Assembly: GCA_965204655.1 (NCBI GenBank)
Contig: OZ241998.1
Coordinates: 558,001 to 622,000 of the forward strand
DNA from: CATQHL01 sp965204655
GTDB lineage: Bacteria; Actinomycetota; Acidimicrobiia; Acidimicrobiales; CATQHL01
Direction: 5' to 3'
Length of the DNA: 64,000 nucleotides
Shown here: one piece after another, positions 44,862 to 53,634 of the stretch
How the letters are laid out: each line of letters starts with the position of its first letter
Numbering within the stretch: position 1 is the stretch's first letter
Program-made: the position numbers and the translations under genes
Notes under the pieces: generated by a model
What the model was told of the DNA's origin: nothing
The model's database searches: none
What the model saw: the letters and a program-made list of their open reading frames with translations, nothing else

Positions 44862-46361
44862 ATGCCATTCGCAACACACCGGAGCGTCTTGGTCATCGAC
44901 GCTGGAACGACGAGCCTGCGCACAGCACTTGTTGACACGAAAGGCCGCCTCTCCGGCTTGTATCAAACACCCTGCGCGCCGCACACTCCGGCTCCGGGCA
45001 TTTCCGAGTTCAACCCCGTCTCCCTAGCGAAGGAGGCCTTGAAGGCAGCCCGCTGGACGCTCTCGGGAGCGCAAGAACCCCCGGTTGCGATGGGGATCGC
45101 CAACCAGCGGTGCTCCACTCTGCTCTGGCGGCGCAGCGACGGGGAGCCTCTCGGGCCTGGATTGGGGTGGGCCGATCTCCGCACCGCCGGGCAGTGTCTG
45201 GATCTGCAGTCCCGGAACCTGCGGCTGGCACCCAATCAGACCGCCACTAAGGCTGCCCACCTGATAGCCGCCGCTGCCGCTGAGGGGGCAGACGCCTCCG
45301 ATCTCTGCGTGGGCACGCTGGACTCCTGGTTGATGTGGCACCTCACCGAAGGCGCTGAACACGTAACAGACGCCTCAAACGCAGCGATCAGCGGTCTGTG
45401 TCAACCGACCGACGGCTCCCCTGTCTGGAACCTAGACCTGGCAGCCGAACTGGGCATTCCCCCTGCTTGCCTGCCCCGCATCGTGGACAGCAGCGGTGAC
45501 CTGGGCATGGCCAGCGCCCTGGAGGGCTCTCCTCCGATCTGCGGATTAGTCGGCGATCAGCAGTCCTCCCTGATCGGTTCTGGGTGTGTGCGCCCGGGTG
45601 ACGTCAAAATCACCTTCGGAACCGCCGGAATGCTCGACATGAACCTCGGCGAGGGATGGAATCCCGGCTCTGAGGAGTCAATCGGGGGAACGAACCCGGG
45701 CGGCACCTACCCCATAGCAGCCTGGAAGCGGTACGGACGCACAACCTGGGGTCTGGAGGCGATGATGTTCGGCGCCGGGAGTTGCGTCGACTGGTTCTGC
45801 GGCCTGTCCGGACTGCTTGACACGCCCCGGGAAAGCCACGCTCTGGCTTCCTCTGGGGAGGGCGGGGAGGGCGGCGCTGGAATAACGTTCGCTCCAGCAC
45901 TCGACGGACTGGGCGCCCCGGACTGGGACTTCGGAGCGCGCGGTGCGATCTTCGGAATCGACGCCGCCGCGCAGCCGGCGCACCTCCTCAGAGCCCTGCT
46001 GACCGGCGTCGCTCAGCGAGGCGTAGACCTCATTGAGGCAGCGGAAGCCGACAGCGGAATGAGAATCTCCGAGGTCAGGGTGGACGGCGGCATGAGCGCC
46101 AACCCCACCTTCCTCCAGGCGCTGGCCGACGCTGGAAGGCGAACGGTGATAGCTGCCCCCGAGGTGGAATGCACCACCCTGGGAGCGGCCTTCCTGGCCG
46201 GAACGGGGATTGGCCTCTGGGCGGATCTGTCCGAGACCGCCGACTTGAGGGAGCCCCGCGGGATAGTGCAACCGAAGGCGAAACTCGACAGGGAGCAGTG
46301 GCGCAGATACCTGGAGAAGTGCAAGGAATGGCATCCGGAATTCAGCGCCATCTCCTTTTGA
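44862..46361 (+). CDS. FGGY carbohydrate kinase, glycerol-kinase-like
   Basis: A 499-aa kinase with actin-like ATPase halves: phosphate-1 loop IDAGTTSLRTALVD (11-24), GIANQRCSTLLW (substrate domain), ADLRTAGQCLDL where glycerol kinases read WQDRRT, GLVGDQQSSLIGSGC and the adenosine motif VDGGMSANPTFLQ. The overall plan is GlpK-like, but the changed substrate motif leaves the sugar or polyol open. It ends about 38 bp before rnpB. Confidence 0.85.
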   Translation: MPFATHRSVLVIDAGTTSLRTALVDTKGRLSGLYQTPCAPHTPAPGISEFNPVSLAKEALKAARWTLSGAQEPPVAMGIANQRCSTLLWRRSDGEPLGPGLGWADLRTAGQCLDLQSRNLRLAPNQTATKAAHLIAAAAAEGADASDLCVGTLDSWLMWHLTEGAEHVTDASNAAISGLCQPTDGSPVWNLDLAAELGIPPACLPRIVDSSGDLGMASALEGSPPICGLVGDQQSSLIGSGCVRPGDVKITFGTAGMLDMNLGEGWNPGSEESIGGTNPGGTYPIAAWKRYGRTTWGLEAMMFGAGSCVDWFCGLSGLLDTPRESHALASSGEGGEGGAGITFAPALDGLGAPDWDFGARGAIFGIDAAAQPAHLLRALLTGVAQRGVDLIEAAEADSGMRISEVRVDGGMSANPTFLQALADAGRRTVIAAPEVECTTLGAAFLAGTGIGLWADLSETADLREPRGIVQPKAKLDREQWRRYLEKCKEWHPEFSAISF

Positions 46362-46398
46362 GATAGCAGATATCCCCAAATCGAGGCACAATGTTCAA

Positions 46399-46780
46399 CG
46401 ACGGCGAGCCGGCCGGGCGGCCGCGTCGTCGGGCCGGTCACTGACCGGTCACGGCGCCGAGGAAGGTCGGGGCTCCGCAGGACGACGGCGCTGGCTAAGC
46501 CAGTCGAGGCGACTCGCAGGAAAGTGCCACAGAAACAAACCGCCGACGGCCCGCCCCAGGCGGGCTGGGCAAGGGTGAAAAGGTGCGGTAAGAGCGCACC
46601 GTGTCCCGGGCGACCGGGGCAGCTAGGCAAACCCCGCCGGGAGCAAGGTCAAGCAGGGGGGAGGCTGTCCGCCGGCGCCCTCAGAGGGTGCACCCCCCGG
46701 GTAGACCGCTTAGATGGATGGCCGCACAGGGCCGCTAAGGCCTGGACAGAACCCCGCCTACAGGCCGACTCGCCGTCACA
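46399..46780 (+). ncRNA. rnpB: RNase P RNA, bacterial type A
   Basis: The catalytic RNA that trims tRNA 5' ends. Helix P1 pairs 46401-46408 with 46769-46776. The conserved core is plain: GAGGAAGGUCGGGGCUCC (46459-46476), AGUGCCACAGAAACA, GGUGAAAAGGUGCGGUAAGAG, UAGAUGGAUGG and ACAGAACCCCGCCUACAGG (46747-46765). Two things are odd. P4 carries two compensated substitutions relative to the bacterial consensus: C-G to G-C (46469/46755) and A-U to G-C (46465/46758), with the bulged U46467 kept. And the P18 hairpin that normally lies between CGCUU and AGAUGGAUGG is missing at 46710/46711. Boundaries are approximate. Confidence 0.95.
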
Positions 46781-46957
46781 AATCAAGAATCGTGCGAACA
46801 GAGAGAACGTCGGGGGGGAAGGCCAAAGGGGAAGGCTAAAAGGGGAAAACCAAGCGGGGGAAAGCAGGGGGGAAAGCCAGAGGCAAGAGAGCAAGAGGGG
46901 AAACCAAGGGGGGCGAGATAAAGAAAAGGGGATGGGAAAAAGGGATGGAAGAATGCT
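46781..46957. repeat. Purine-rich tract downstream of rnpB
   Basis: From about 46800 to 46950 the plus strand is nearly all purine, built from GGGGAAAGCC-like units at irregular 10-14-bp spacing with runs of four to seven G. Four or more G-runs in close order could form G-quadruplexes in DNA or in RNA reading through rnpB. No gene is visible; the zinc-ribbon gene ends at 46958. Confidence 0.7.
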
Positions 46958-47701
46958 TCAGATCAACAGCATTCGTTCGCAGGATGGGCAGGAAGCGCTG
47001 GCTTTGTCGGGCTTGCCCGCCTCGGCCTCCCCTACTGAACGGAGTTTACGGAGTTGATCCAACTCCATCAGGGGAAGAGAGAGGTGGCAGCCTGTACAGG
47101 TGCTGCCAACCAACTTCGCCACCGCCACGCCCCCGAGCCGGCTGCGAAGGTCTTCGTAACGACCTAGCAACTCCTCCCCCACCGCGGCGGACATCTCCTC
47201 TCTCAGTGTCTGGGCTTCGAGCGTCTCCGTATCCAATTGGGCTTCTGCCTTGCTCAGCCTGGATCGGACTTCCTCCGAATCCTTATGCAGTTCCTCCTGT
47301 CGTTTTTCGAGCAGGTCTATGGACTCCCCGAAAACATCGAGTTCCTCTAAGAGCTTGAGAATGTCGTCCTCCACGAGTTCTTGACGGCGTCCGATGGCCG
47401 CTATCTCTCTCTCCAGGCTCTGAAGTTCCCTCAGACCAGTGATCTGGTTGGAATAGAGGAGGTTCTGTTCCTTCTCGCGCCTTTCTTGAAGGATCTCGAA
47501 CTCAAACTCGCGACGCCGTTGCTCTTTTAGAAGTTCCAGTCTGTCATTCCGGCAGGCGAGCAGACGGCGCTCTAGGTCTTCGGAGTTCTTCAACACTTCC
47601 TGGAGTTCGGCACGCTCCGGCAGGTTCGCACGGCGATGCTGAATCTGGTCCAGACGAGTGTCAAGCGCCTGGAGGTCAATCAGACTCTCCAAGGGATTCA
47701 T
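46958..47701 (-). CDS. Coiled-coil zinc-ribbon protein (CT398/DUF164-like)
   Basis: A 247-aa protein with an antiparallel coiled coil (about 5-180) and a C-terminal C4 zinc ribbon: CTGC (about 203-206) and CPSC (about 239-242). Members are common beside rnpB or RNase H genes in Actinobacteria, and their role is unknown; the fold suggests a nucleic-acid or protein adaptor. The C-terminal end lies beside the purine tract. ATG start at 47701. Confidence 0.88.
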   Translation of the reverse strand: MNPLESLIDLQALDTRLDQIQHRRANLPERAELQEVLKNSEDLERRLLACRNDRLELLKEQRRREFEFEILQERREKEQNLLYSNQITGLRELQSLEREIAAIGRRQELVEDDILKLLEELDVFGESIDLLEKRQEELHKDSEEVRSRLSKAEAQLDTETLEAQTLREEMSAAVGEELLGRYEDLRSRLGGVAVAKLVGSTCTGCHLSLPLMELDQLRKLRSVGEAEAGKPDKASASCPSCERMLLI

Positions 47702-48054
47702 CTAGGGGCGCGGCCTCGCTCTGGGATCACTAGTAGCAAGATGGGCATAATTCGTATATAGTAATTGCAGCGGCAAACCGCAGGGTATAGCGGGCCTGGA
47801 GATAATCTCGCTGATCCCGGCTGCTCCAACAGCCCAGGCTCGCTAAACCCTTGCTCTCTGAGTTCCCTGTTTTCTTGGACGTTTTCTTGGATTCTGTCTC
47901 CAATCAATTTTAATTCTGTCTTCGATTCTCTGCCCGTACGGCGGGCCGCACTTTTCGGCCGCTGTTTGGTTGCTGCGTTTGGCTGCGTCTCCGCTGCGTC
48001 CCTTGCGAACAAGGGGCGCTGACCGAACGCGTGCACAGACGTGAGGGCTGAACG
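47702..48054. other. Spacer between zinc-ribbon gene and tRNA-Val
   Basis: 353 bp without a convincing gene. A perfect-start 12-bp tandem gttttcttggac/gttttcttggat (47869-47892) continues as weaker units to about 47930. A G+C-rich hairpin (gcgggccgc...gcggccg type) lies near 47940-47963 and could end tRNA-Val transcription. A long minus-strand frame here begins inside the tRNA and is not a gene. Confidence 0.5.
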
Positions 48055-48128
48055 TGGGCGCTGACGGACTTGAACCGCCGACCCCTTCCTTGTAAGGGAA
48101 GTGCTCTGGCCATCTGAGCTAAGCGCCC
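48055..48128 (-). tRNA. tRNA-Val (anticodon TAC)
   Basis: A full cloverleaf: acceptor GGGCGCT/AGCGCCC (48128-48122 with 48062-48056), D arm GCTC...GAGC, anticodon stem CTTCC/GGAAG with loop CTTACAA (anticodon TAC), T arm with TTCAAGT, and discriminator A at 48055. No CCA is encoded. Confidence 0.96.
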
Positions 48129-48196
48129 TAAGGCTCATAAAGGCTCATAGAGGCTAGCCAGACTATCGGCGAAGCGAGAATCGGCGATGCGAAAAT

Positions 48197-48997
48197 TCAA
48201 ACCTCCCGTCGTCCAGATCCACTCTCCATGCCCCCGCACTCCGCTCCGCCAATCTCGGAAGCGGCGCAGGCAAGGAGGTTCTCCAGCATCTCCTGGGTGC
48301 ATCCGGCCATTATCCTTCGCTTGCTCTGGTGGTCGGACACCGTCAGGTTCCTCCCTTGGGCGTCACATACCGCCGCCCCCGCCTCCTCGCACACCAGCAT
48401 GGCGCCCAGGTAGTCCCACGGACTGTGATCGCCGCAATCGTAGAAGCCGTCCAGCCTTCCGTCGGCCACGCCGCAGAGGTCGAGGGCGCTGGCCCCATGC
48501 GACCTGTACTGCCGCCAGCGGTGGCGCATAGCCGGATAGCCCGAAACCCCAATGAGAGCCTGGGAGAGTTCCGTCTGTTCCGAAGGCCGGATCGGCGATC
48601 CGTCCCGGAACGCCCCTGAGCCCCGGGCGGCGGTGTAAACCTCGCCAGACGCCAAGTTCCGCACATAGCCGGCCAGCGCCCCCGCCGCGTCCACCGCACA
48701 CTGACTGATGGCGTACCAAGGAAAGCCCCTAGAGGCGTTCGTGGAGCCGTCGACGGGATCCAGCACCACCACAACCTCCCGCTCAGGAGCGTGGACGCCG
48801 GATTCTTCGCTGCAGACGCCCAAGCCGGCCTCCAGCAGCATCCCTACCGCCGCCTCGTCGGCCGCCAGGTCGCATAGGTACTGCCCTTCCCGAGTCCCAG
48901 CCAGCCCCCAGTCGTCTAGTCCCCCCAGCGCTTCGGCAACGGCCGCGGCGACCTCATCAAAAAGAGAAAGCAGGGCATCGGGGGAATGGTCGCTCAC
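48197..48997 (-). CDS. Inositol monophosphatase family protein
   Basis: A 266-aa Mg-dependent sugar/inositol phosphatase (SuhB/HisN family). The metal motifs are SEES (63-66), DPVDGSTN (80-87) and WDYLGAMLVCEEAGA, all intact. Candidate substrates are myo-inositol 1-phosphate, histidinol phosphate or PIP; the sequence does not decide. In Actinobacteria, inositol is needed for phosphatidylinositol and mycothiol-like thiols. GTG start. Confidence 0.9.
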   Translation of the reverse strand: MSDHSPDALLSLFDEVAAAVAEALGGLDDWGLAGTREGQYLCDLAADEAAVGMLLEAGLGVCSEESGVHAPEREVVVVLDPVDGSTNASRGFPWYAISQCAVDAAGALAGYVRNLASGEVYTAARGSGAFRDGSPIRPSEQTELSQALIGVSGYPAMRHRWRQYRSHGASALDLCGVADGRLDGFYDCGDHSPWDYLGAMLVCEEAGAAVCDAQGRNLTVSDHQSKRRIMAGCTQEMLENLLACAASEIGGAECGGMESGSGRREV

Positions 48998-49203
48998 GCA
49001 GAGGGCACTTTAGCGCCAACGAAGCCCCCGGAGAGCATGCGAGGAGACGCACGTGAGTTGCCCGTCTGTCCGCCCGTCGGTCATGCTCAACCCATGCGGT
49101 GTATCGTAGAGAGGCCGCTAGACAACAAATGTCTTGGCTGCGAATGTCTTGGTTGCCCGAGGGGTCTCGCTACCCGCAGAGGCCGAGCAGGAAGGTTGTT
49201 TTC

Positions 49204-49788
49204 TTGTCGATCGTAGACATACCAGGTTTCATCTTTGATCTGAAACAGCACGCCCTTGAGGCCGGCTTCCACCTGCACGAAGAAGACCACTACCTGAATG
49301 TCACCAGCGGCAGGCAGTGGTGGGAGTTTCAGATGCATCCCGAGTATGACTGCGAAGGACCTCTCGAACTCCACATGGCTATTGACCTCGATAAACGCGT
49401 GCTGTTCGCCTTTGAAGACGAGGTTGCGAAACTCGATGAGGATGACGAGTTGCCCATACAAGGCTTCGACATGAACCTCACCTTCAACTGGAAACTCCCT
49501 CCCCTTTCCAACGGGCCTAACCTGCTGCAACTAGCCACAGACATCTCCGCCATCGGAGGCGCCGAACTTCCCTTGCACGTCTGGGCGGTGGACACGATCG
49601 CCTCGGTCACCGACGAGGCGAACCGCACCGTGAACGTAGAGGCCAGGGTGGACGTACCTCTGGGCTTATTGAACGAAGACCACGAGCCCATCGACAATAC
49701 GTTCGCCCGTGTAAGAGACGTCACCCGCTACCTTCACGACCAGGCTCCTGCCTGGCTGAGCGAATCCCCGCCGGACGGAGTTCTCTGA
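49204..49788 (+). CDS. Conserved-looking hypothetical protein
   Basis: From a TTG at 49204 with AGGAAGG 8 nt upstream the product is 194 aa; the frame runs upstream to 49099 without a good start. It is acidic, without membrane segments or signal peptide. Blocks such as GRQWWEFQMHPEYDCEGPLELHMAID and the balanced alpha/beta pattern suggest a folded cytoplasmic protein. I do not recognise the family. A 15-bp tandem (aatgtcttggctgcg twice) precedes it. It ends shortly before tRNA-Ile2. Confidence 0.72.
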   Translation: MSIVDIPGFIFDLKQHALEAGFHLHEEDHYLNVTSGRQWWEFQMHPEYDCEGPLELHMAIDLDKRVLFAFEDEVAKLDEDDELPIQGFDMNLTFNWKLPPLSNGPNLLQLATDISAIGGAELPLHVWAVDTIASVTDEANRTVNVEARVDVPLGLLNEDHEPIDNTFARVRDVTRYLHDQAPAWLSESPPDGVL

Positions 49789-49860
49789 GCCCCCGGCAAC
49801 AGAGAAACCACAAACACCCCCTTCCATCGGCCCATCCATCGGCAGCGGCCTGACGGGCAG

Positions 49861-49933
49861 TGGGCTCGGTGGGGATCGAACCCACGACCAAACGATTATG
49901 AGTCGTCTGCTCTGACCACTGAGCTACGAGCCC
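49861..49933 (-). tRNA. tRNA-Ile2 (anticodon CAT, lysidine type)
   Basis: Cloverleaf with acceptor GGGCTCG/CGAGCCC, D arm GCTC AGTGGTCA GAGC, anticodon stem GACGA/TCGTT with loop CTCATAA, and T loop TTCGATC. CAT could mean Met, but the body closely follows bacterial tRNA-Ile2 (same D-loop length, GACTCATAATCG core, TTTGGTCG variable region), whose C34 is turned to lysidine by TilS to read AUA. Discriminator A. No CCA is encoded. Confidence 0.88.
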
Positions 49934-50037
49934 ACGTCAAAACTACCGCAGGAGAGAGGAAACGGGGGAAAATCAGGGAGCGAAAATCGCAGAACGCCTC
50001 AACGGCGGCGAAAGGCTCAGAACTGCGGCTTCTTTGG

Positions 50038-50110
50038 CTCCGGGGGTGGGACTCGAACCCACAACAAACGGCTTAACAGGCCGCTGCTCTGCCAATTGAG
50101 CTACCCCGGA
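50038..50110 (-). tRNA. tRNA-Asn (anticodon GTT)
   Basis: Acceptor TCCGGGG/CCCCGGA, D arm GCTC...GAGC, anticodon stem GCGGC/GCCGT with loop CTGTTAA (GTT), T arm GTGGG TTCGAGT CCCAC, discriminator G. No CCA is encoded. It lies 104 bp downstream of tRNA-Ile2 in plus coordinates and in the same strand, 130 bp after the dnaG end. Confidence 0.96.
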
Positions 50111-50239
50111 CCGACGGATTACGGATTTAGAGGTTAAGGATAGTCGGACAACCTCCGTGGGGAAAACAGGTTCTCTCCCCCTCTGTTGCCTTCCTCCCAC
50201 TTCTCCCTCCTCTCTCCCTGCTATGAACTGCCCCGGCTC

Positions 50240-52024
50240 TCAACCCCTTTCGGCCAGCAGAGCGGCTAGACGGGCGGCCGCAGCAGAATCCCAGTCACCC
50301 TTACGCAGTTCCTCCCGGGCGATCTGCACCTGCGTCATGCGCCGCGGGACATCCGGGTCATCGGTTTTTCGGGCCTGGAGCAGGAGACGCTGAATCTCCG
50401 CTTCGGCAGCGTCGAAAACAAAACGCCCGATTACGGCCGTTTTTACGTTGATTGGCTCTGAAACGACGAGATTCGCAAGCAGCCGGCTTTCTGGCGTATC
50501 GCCGCTGTCGGCGGGAGAAAGCCGCTCTAGAGCCTCCTCCAAGGAATCGGTGTTGCGCAGGGCTTTAAAAACTTCCTGATGCCGCGGATCGGCGAACAAT
50601 CCAGCAGAAACATACTCGGGCACTAGTTCGGGATTATGCACACAGAGTTCAAGCACCTGACGTTCAATGCCTGCCTCTGAGGGGTGCTGCGAGGAGTCGT
50701 CAACCTCCTCTTGAGAGGCTTCCAGGGCGGCTTGCGGGCCTTGGTTTTCGTTTTCCCGTTCGGTCGGAATTGCCCTCAGTTGCCTAGGAGGAATCTGGAG
50801 GCGGTCGGAGAGGATCATCAAATACTGATCGCGTACCATCTCCTCGGGGTGCTCGGCGATCACAGCCGCTGCCGCCCCTCCGGCGCGCGTGCGACCTTCC
50901 GGGGTGTCAAGATCCCGCCCTGCCAGCGCCCTGTTCAACCTGAACGACAAGAAGGCGGCGGGCTCACCCAGCGCCTCCCGCAAGCCATCTGGGTCGCTGC
51001 GCGCCAGGTCGTCGGGGTCCTTGCCCTCGGGCATTTCCGCCACGTACACCTGCAGGGAATACTTCTTCTCCCACTGGTAGATGCGCTCGGCGGCGGCAGC
51101 GCCCGCAGAGTCTGCGTCGAAAGCTAGGACAAAGCGCTCCGTGAAGCGGCGCAGCGTCCTTACGTGCTCTTCGGTGAGTGCAGTGCCGCAGGTGGCCACG
51201 CAGTGTCTGACTCCTATTCCGAAAAGGCCTAGGACGTCCGTATATCCCTCGCAGACCACCACCTCATCGCAACTGACGATGTCCTTCTTGGCGCGGTGCA
51301 GGTTGTAGAGGAGTCGGCTCTTGGAATAGACGGCGGATTCGGGAGAGTTCCTGTATTTCGGGGGGTGTCCGTCCGGCATGGCTCTGCCCCCAAAGCCCAC
51401 GGGGTTGCCGCGATTGTCAAAGACCGGAAACAATATGCGATCCCTGAAGGTGTCCCCGATGCTTCCTCTCTGGCTCCGGTAAAGCAGGCCGGCTTCCAGC
51501 ATCACATCCTCTGGCGTGTTCAGGGATCGGCGCAGCGCCTCGTACTCGTTAGGAGCCCACCCCAGACGGAACTCCCTGACCTGATCCCCTTCGATACCCC
51601 TCGATCTCAGGTAGCCGCGCGCCCGGGCCGCTCCGGGGTGAGACAGCAGCCTTTCGTGATACCAGGCCACCGCCTTTTCAAGCGCTTCGTTGAGTACCTT
51701 CCTGCGACCGGCGACCCGCTCATCGCCTGCCGTATAGGTGAGCGTGATGCCCGCCCGCCCGGCGAGCAACTCCACGCTTTCACGGAAATTCAGCCCCTCC
51801 GTCTCACGGACGAATGTGAGGACGTCGCCTGAGGCTCCGCAGCCGAAGCAGTGGTAGAGACCCTCCTCTGCGTTAACCGAAAAAGAAGCGGTCTTTTCTT
51901 GATGAAACGGACAGAGCCCTACCCATCTCCGACCCACCCTGCGCAGCGCTGAATGGTTCTGCACGAGGGCGAGGATGTCGGTTGCTTCCCTGACACGACG
52001 TATTTCTTCTGAAGCGAAGGCCAC
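50240..52024 (-). CDS. dnaG: DNA primase DnaG
   Basis: Makes RNA primers for replication. The 594-aa protein has the CHC2 zinc site (Cys38, His41, Cys59, Cys62), the catalytic core with FPVFDNRGNPVGFGGR, the TOPRIM motifs VVCEGYTDVLGL and LAFDADSAG, and a C-terminal helicase-binding helical region. GTG start at 52024 after GGGAGG. It follows glyS in the same strand after a 194-bp spacer. Confidence 0.96.
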   Translation of the reverse strand: MAFASEEIRRVREATDILALVQNHSALRRVGRRWVGLCPFHQEKTASFSVNAEEGLYHCFGCGASGDVLTFVRETEGLNFRESVELLAGRAGITLTYTAGDERVAGRRKVLNEALEKAVAWYHERLLSHPGAARARGYLRSRGIEGDQVREFRLGWAPNEYEALRRSLNTPEDVMLEAGLLYRSQRGSIGDTFRDRILFPVFDNRGNPVGFGGRAMPDGHPPKYRNSPESAVYSKSRLLYNLHRAKKDIVSCDEVVVCEGYTDVLGLFGIGVRHCVATCGTALTEEHVRTLRRFTERFVLAFDADSAGAAAAERIYQWEKKYSLQVYVAEMPEGKDPDDLARSDPDGLREALGEPAAFLSFRLNRALAGRDLDTPEGRTRAGGAAAAVIAEHPEEMVRDQYLMILSDRLQIPPRQLRAIPTERENENQGPQAALEASQEEVDDSSQHPSEAGIERQVLELCVHNPELVPEYVSAGLFADPRHQEVFKALRNTDSLEEALERLSPADSGDTPESRLLANLVVSEPINVKTAVIGRFVFDAAEAEIQRLLLQARKTDDPDVPRRMTQVQIAREELRKGDWDSAAAARLAALLAERG

Positions 52025-52131
52025 TGCATCCTCCCTCCGGATTCTCCCTCCGGTCTATCCTTCGTCCACCCCTGCACTCTGTATCTCTTGTACCGCTTTC
52101 ATCGCTTGCACCCCTGTCTCGCTTGTCTCCC

Positions 52132-52172
52132 CTGGCTCCCTCTGGCTCGCCTGGCTCCTCTGGCTCGCCTGA
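52132..52172. repeat. 9-bp tandem CTGGCTCSC in the dnaG-glyS spacer
   Basis: Four to five units (ctggctccct, ctggctcgc, ctggctcct, ctggctcgc, ctgag) run in tandem in the spacer before dnaG. The rest of the 194-bp spacer is pyrimidine-rich on plus and shows no terminator or promoter I can name. One of many short-period arrays in this window. Confidence 0.75.
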
Positions 52173-52218
52173 GTTGATCTGGTATCGGGAGGAATGCCCG
52201 TGGGGCTCCTCCACGCCG

Positions 52219-53634
52219 TCAGGAAGAGAGGTGCTCAGAAAGGTAGTCCACGACCTCTGCCACCCGAATGCGTTCTTGGAGCATCGAATCTCGTTCCCTG
52301 ACCGTCACAGCGTCGTCGTCAAGAGTATCGAAGTCAACCGTCACGCAATAAGGGGTTCCCAGTTCGTCCTGGCGCCTGTAGCGGCGTCCGATGGACTGGG
52401 TCTCGTCAAAGTCCACCATCCAGTGCCCGGAGAGCATCTCCAGCACTTCACGGGCGCGCACGCTCAAGGACTCCTTTTTGGAGAGGGGAAGCACCGCCGC
52501 CTGATAGGGAGAGAGTCTCTTGTGCAAGCGCAACACGACCCTGGGCTCACCGCGCACTTCCTCGGTGTGGTAGGCCGCCAGCAGAAAGGCCATCATCGCA
52601 CGGGCGGCCCCGGCGGCGGGTTCTACCACGTACGGAACATAACGCTCACCGGTGGCTGGATCCCGGTACTCCAGGCGCTCGCCGGAATGCTCGGCGTGGG
52701 CGCGCAAGTCGTAGTCAGTCCGGTTCGCCACACCCTCAAGTTCGCCCCAACCCCAGGGGTATAGGAACTCCACGTCGGATGTGGCTTCGGAGTAGTGGCT
52801 GAGTTCTTCGGGGCCATGTGGGCGCAGGCGCAGCATCTCCGACGGGATCCCCAAATCGGAGTACCAGCGAAGCCGTTCAGCGCACCAGTATTCGTGCCAG
52901 CGTCGGGCGTCGGCGGGCGGGACGAAGTACTCCAATTCCATCTGCTCGAACTCACGCGTGCGGAAGATGAAGTTGCCGGGGGTGATCTCGTTGCGGAAGG
53001 ACTTCCCGATCTGAGCGATGCCGAAAGGGGGGCGCAGACGGCAGGAGCGCATCACGTTGGCGAAGTTGACGAACATGCCCTGGGCGGTCTCAGGACGCAA
53101 ATAGACCTCCGATCCGGCGTCGGCCACCGGCCCGGCGGAGGTACGGAACATAAGGTTGAACTGCCTGGGCTGTCCTAGGGTGTCGGTGGCGCCGCAATGA
53201 CTGCAGCGATTAGGGGGAACAAGTTGATCGGGACGGTGACGTCGCCCGCACTCCGAACATTCCACCAAGGGATCGTTGAAGCCCTCTAAATGTCCGGAGG
53301 CCTCCCACACTGCGGGAGGGGAGAGTATGGACGCATCCAGCCCCACCACCTCGTGACGGCGCTGCACCATGGCCTGCCACCAGGCATCCTTGATGTTGCG
53401 CAGCATAAGCACGCCGAGAGGCCCGTAGTCGTAGGCGGATCGAAAACCGCCATAGATATCGGCTGACTGAAAGACAAAGCCGCGCCGCATGCAGAGGTTC
53501 ACCACGGCCTCCCTCACCTTCTCGCTCAACCCGCTGGGAGAGGCTTCCTCGGCGGGGATGGCGGGGGGTTCGGGGGGTTCGGCGGTTGCGTCGATGAGGG
53601 AATCCGCGCTTGGCTCAGGGACTGGAGAAGGCAT
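52219..53634 (-). CDS. glyQS: Glycyl-tRNA synthetase, homodimer type
   Basis: A class II synthetase that charges tRNA-Gly. At 471 aa it is the single-chain alpha2 form. Present are RRGFVFQSADIYGGF, motif 1 region ETAQGMFVNF, motif 2 FGIAQIGKSFRNEITP followed by FIFRTREFEQME, a zinc-like cluster (CSEC...CSHC) in the insertion, motif 3-like RMDPSVGVSR equivalent VLRLHKR region, and the C-terminal anticodon domain. The N-terminal 35 residues are a Pro/Glu/Ala-rich extension; the start overlaps recO by 20 nt, so a shorter start is possible. Confidence 0.95.
   Translation of the reverse strand: MPSPVPEPSADSLIDATAEPPEPPAIPAEEASPSGLSEKVREAVVNLCMRRGFVFQSADIYGGFRSAYDYGPLGVLMLRNIKDAWWQAMVQRRHEVVGLDASILSPPAVWEASGHLEGFNDPLVECSECGRRHRPDQLVPPNRCSHCGATDTLGQPRQFNLMFRTSAGPVADAGSEVYLRPETAQGMFVNFANVMRSCRLRPPFGIAQIGKSFRNEITPGNFIFRTREFEQMELEYFVPPADARRWHEYWCAERLRWYSDLGIPSEMLRLRPHGPEELSHYSEATSDVEFLYPWGWGELEGVANRTDYDLRAHAEHSGERLEYRDPATGERYVPYVVEPAAGAARAMMAFLLAAYHTEEVRGEPRVVLRLHKRLSPYQAAVLPLSKKESLSVRAREVLEMLSGHWMVDFDETQSIGRRYRRQDELGTPYCVTVDFDTLDDDAVTVRERDSMLQERIRVAEVVDYLSEHLSS

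Noticed and set aside
47698..48138. 146-codon minus-strand frame
   Set aside because: It begins inside tRNA-Val and ends abutting the zinc-ribbon gene start; composition is random.
49861..49933. Reading the CAT tRNA as initiator or elongator Met
   Set aside because: The D arm, GACTCATAATCG core and variable loop match bacterial tRNA-Ile2, and an initiator would have the C1-A72 mismatch and three G-C anticodon pairs.
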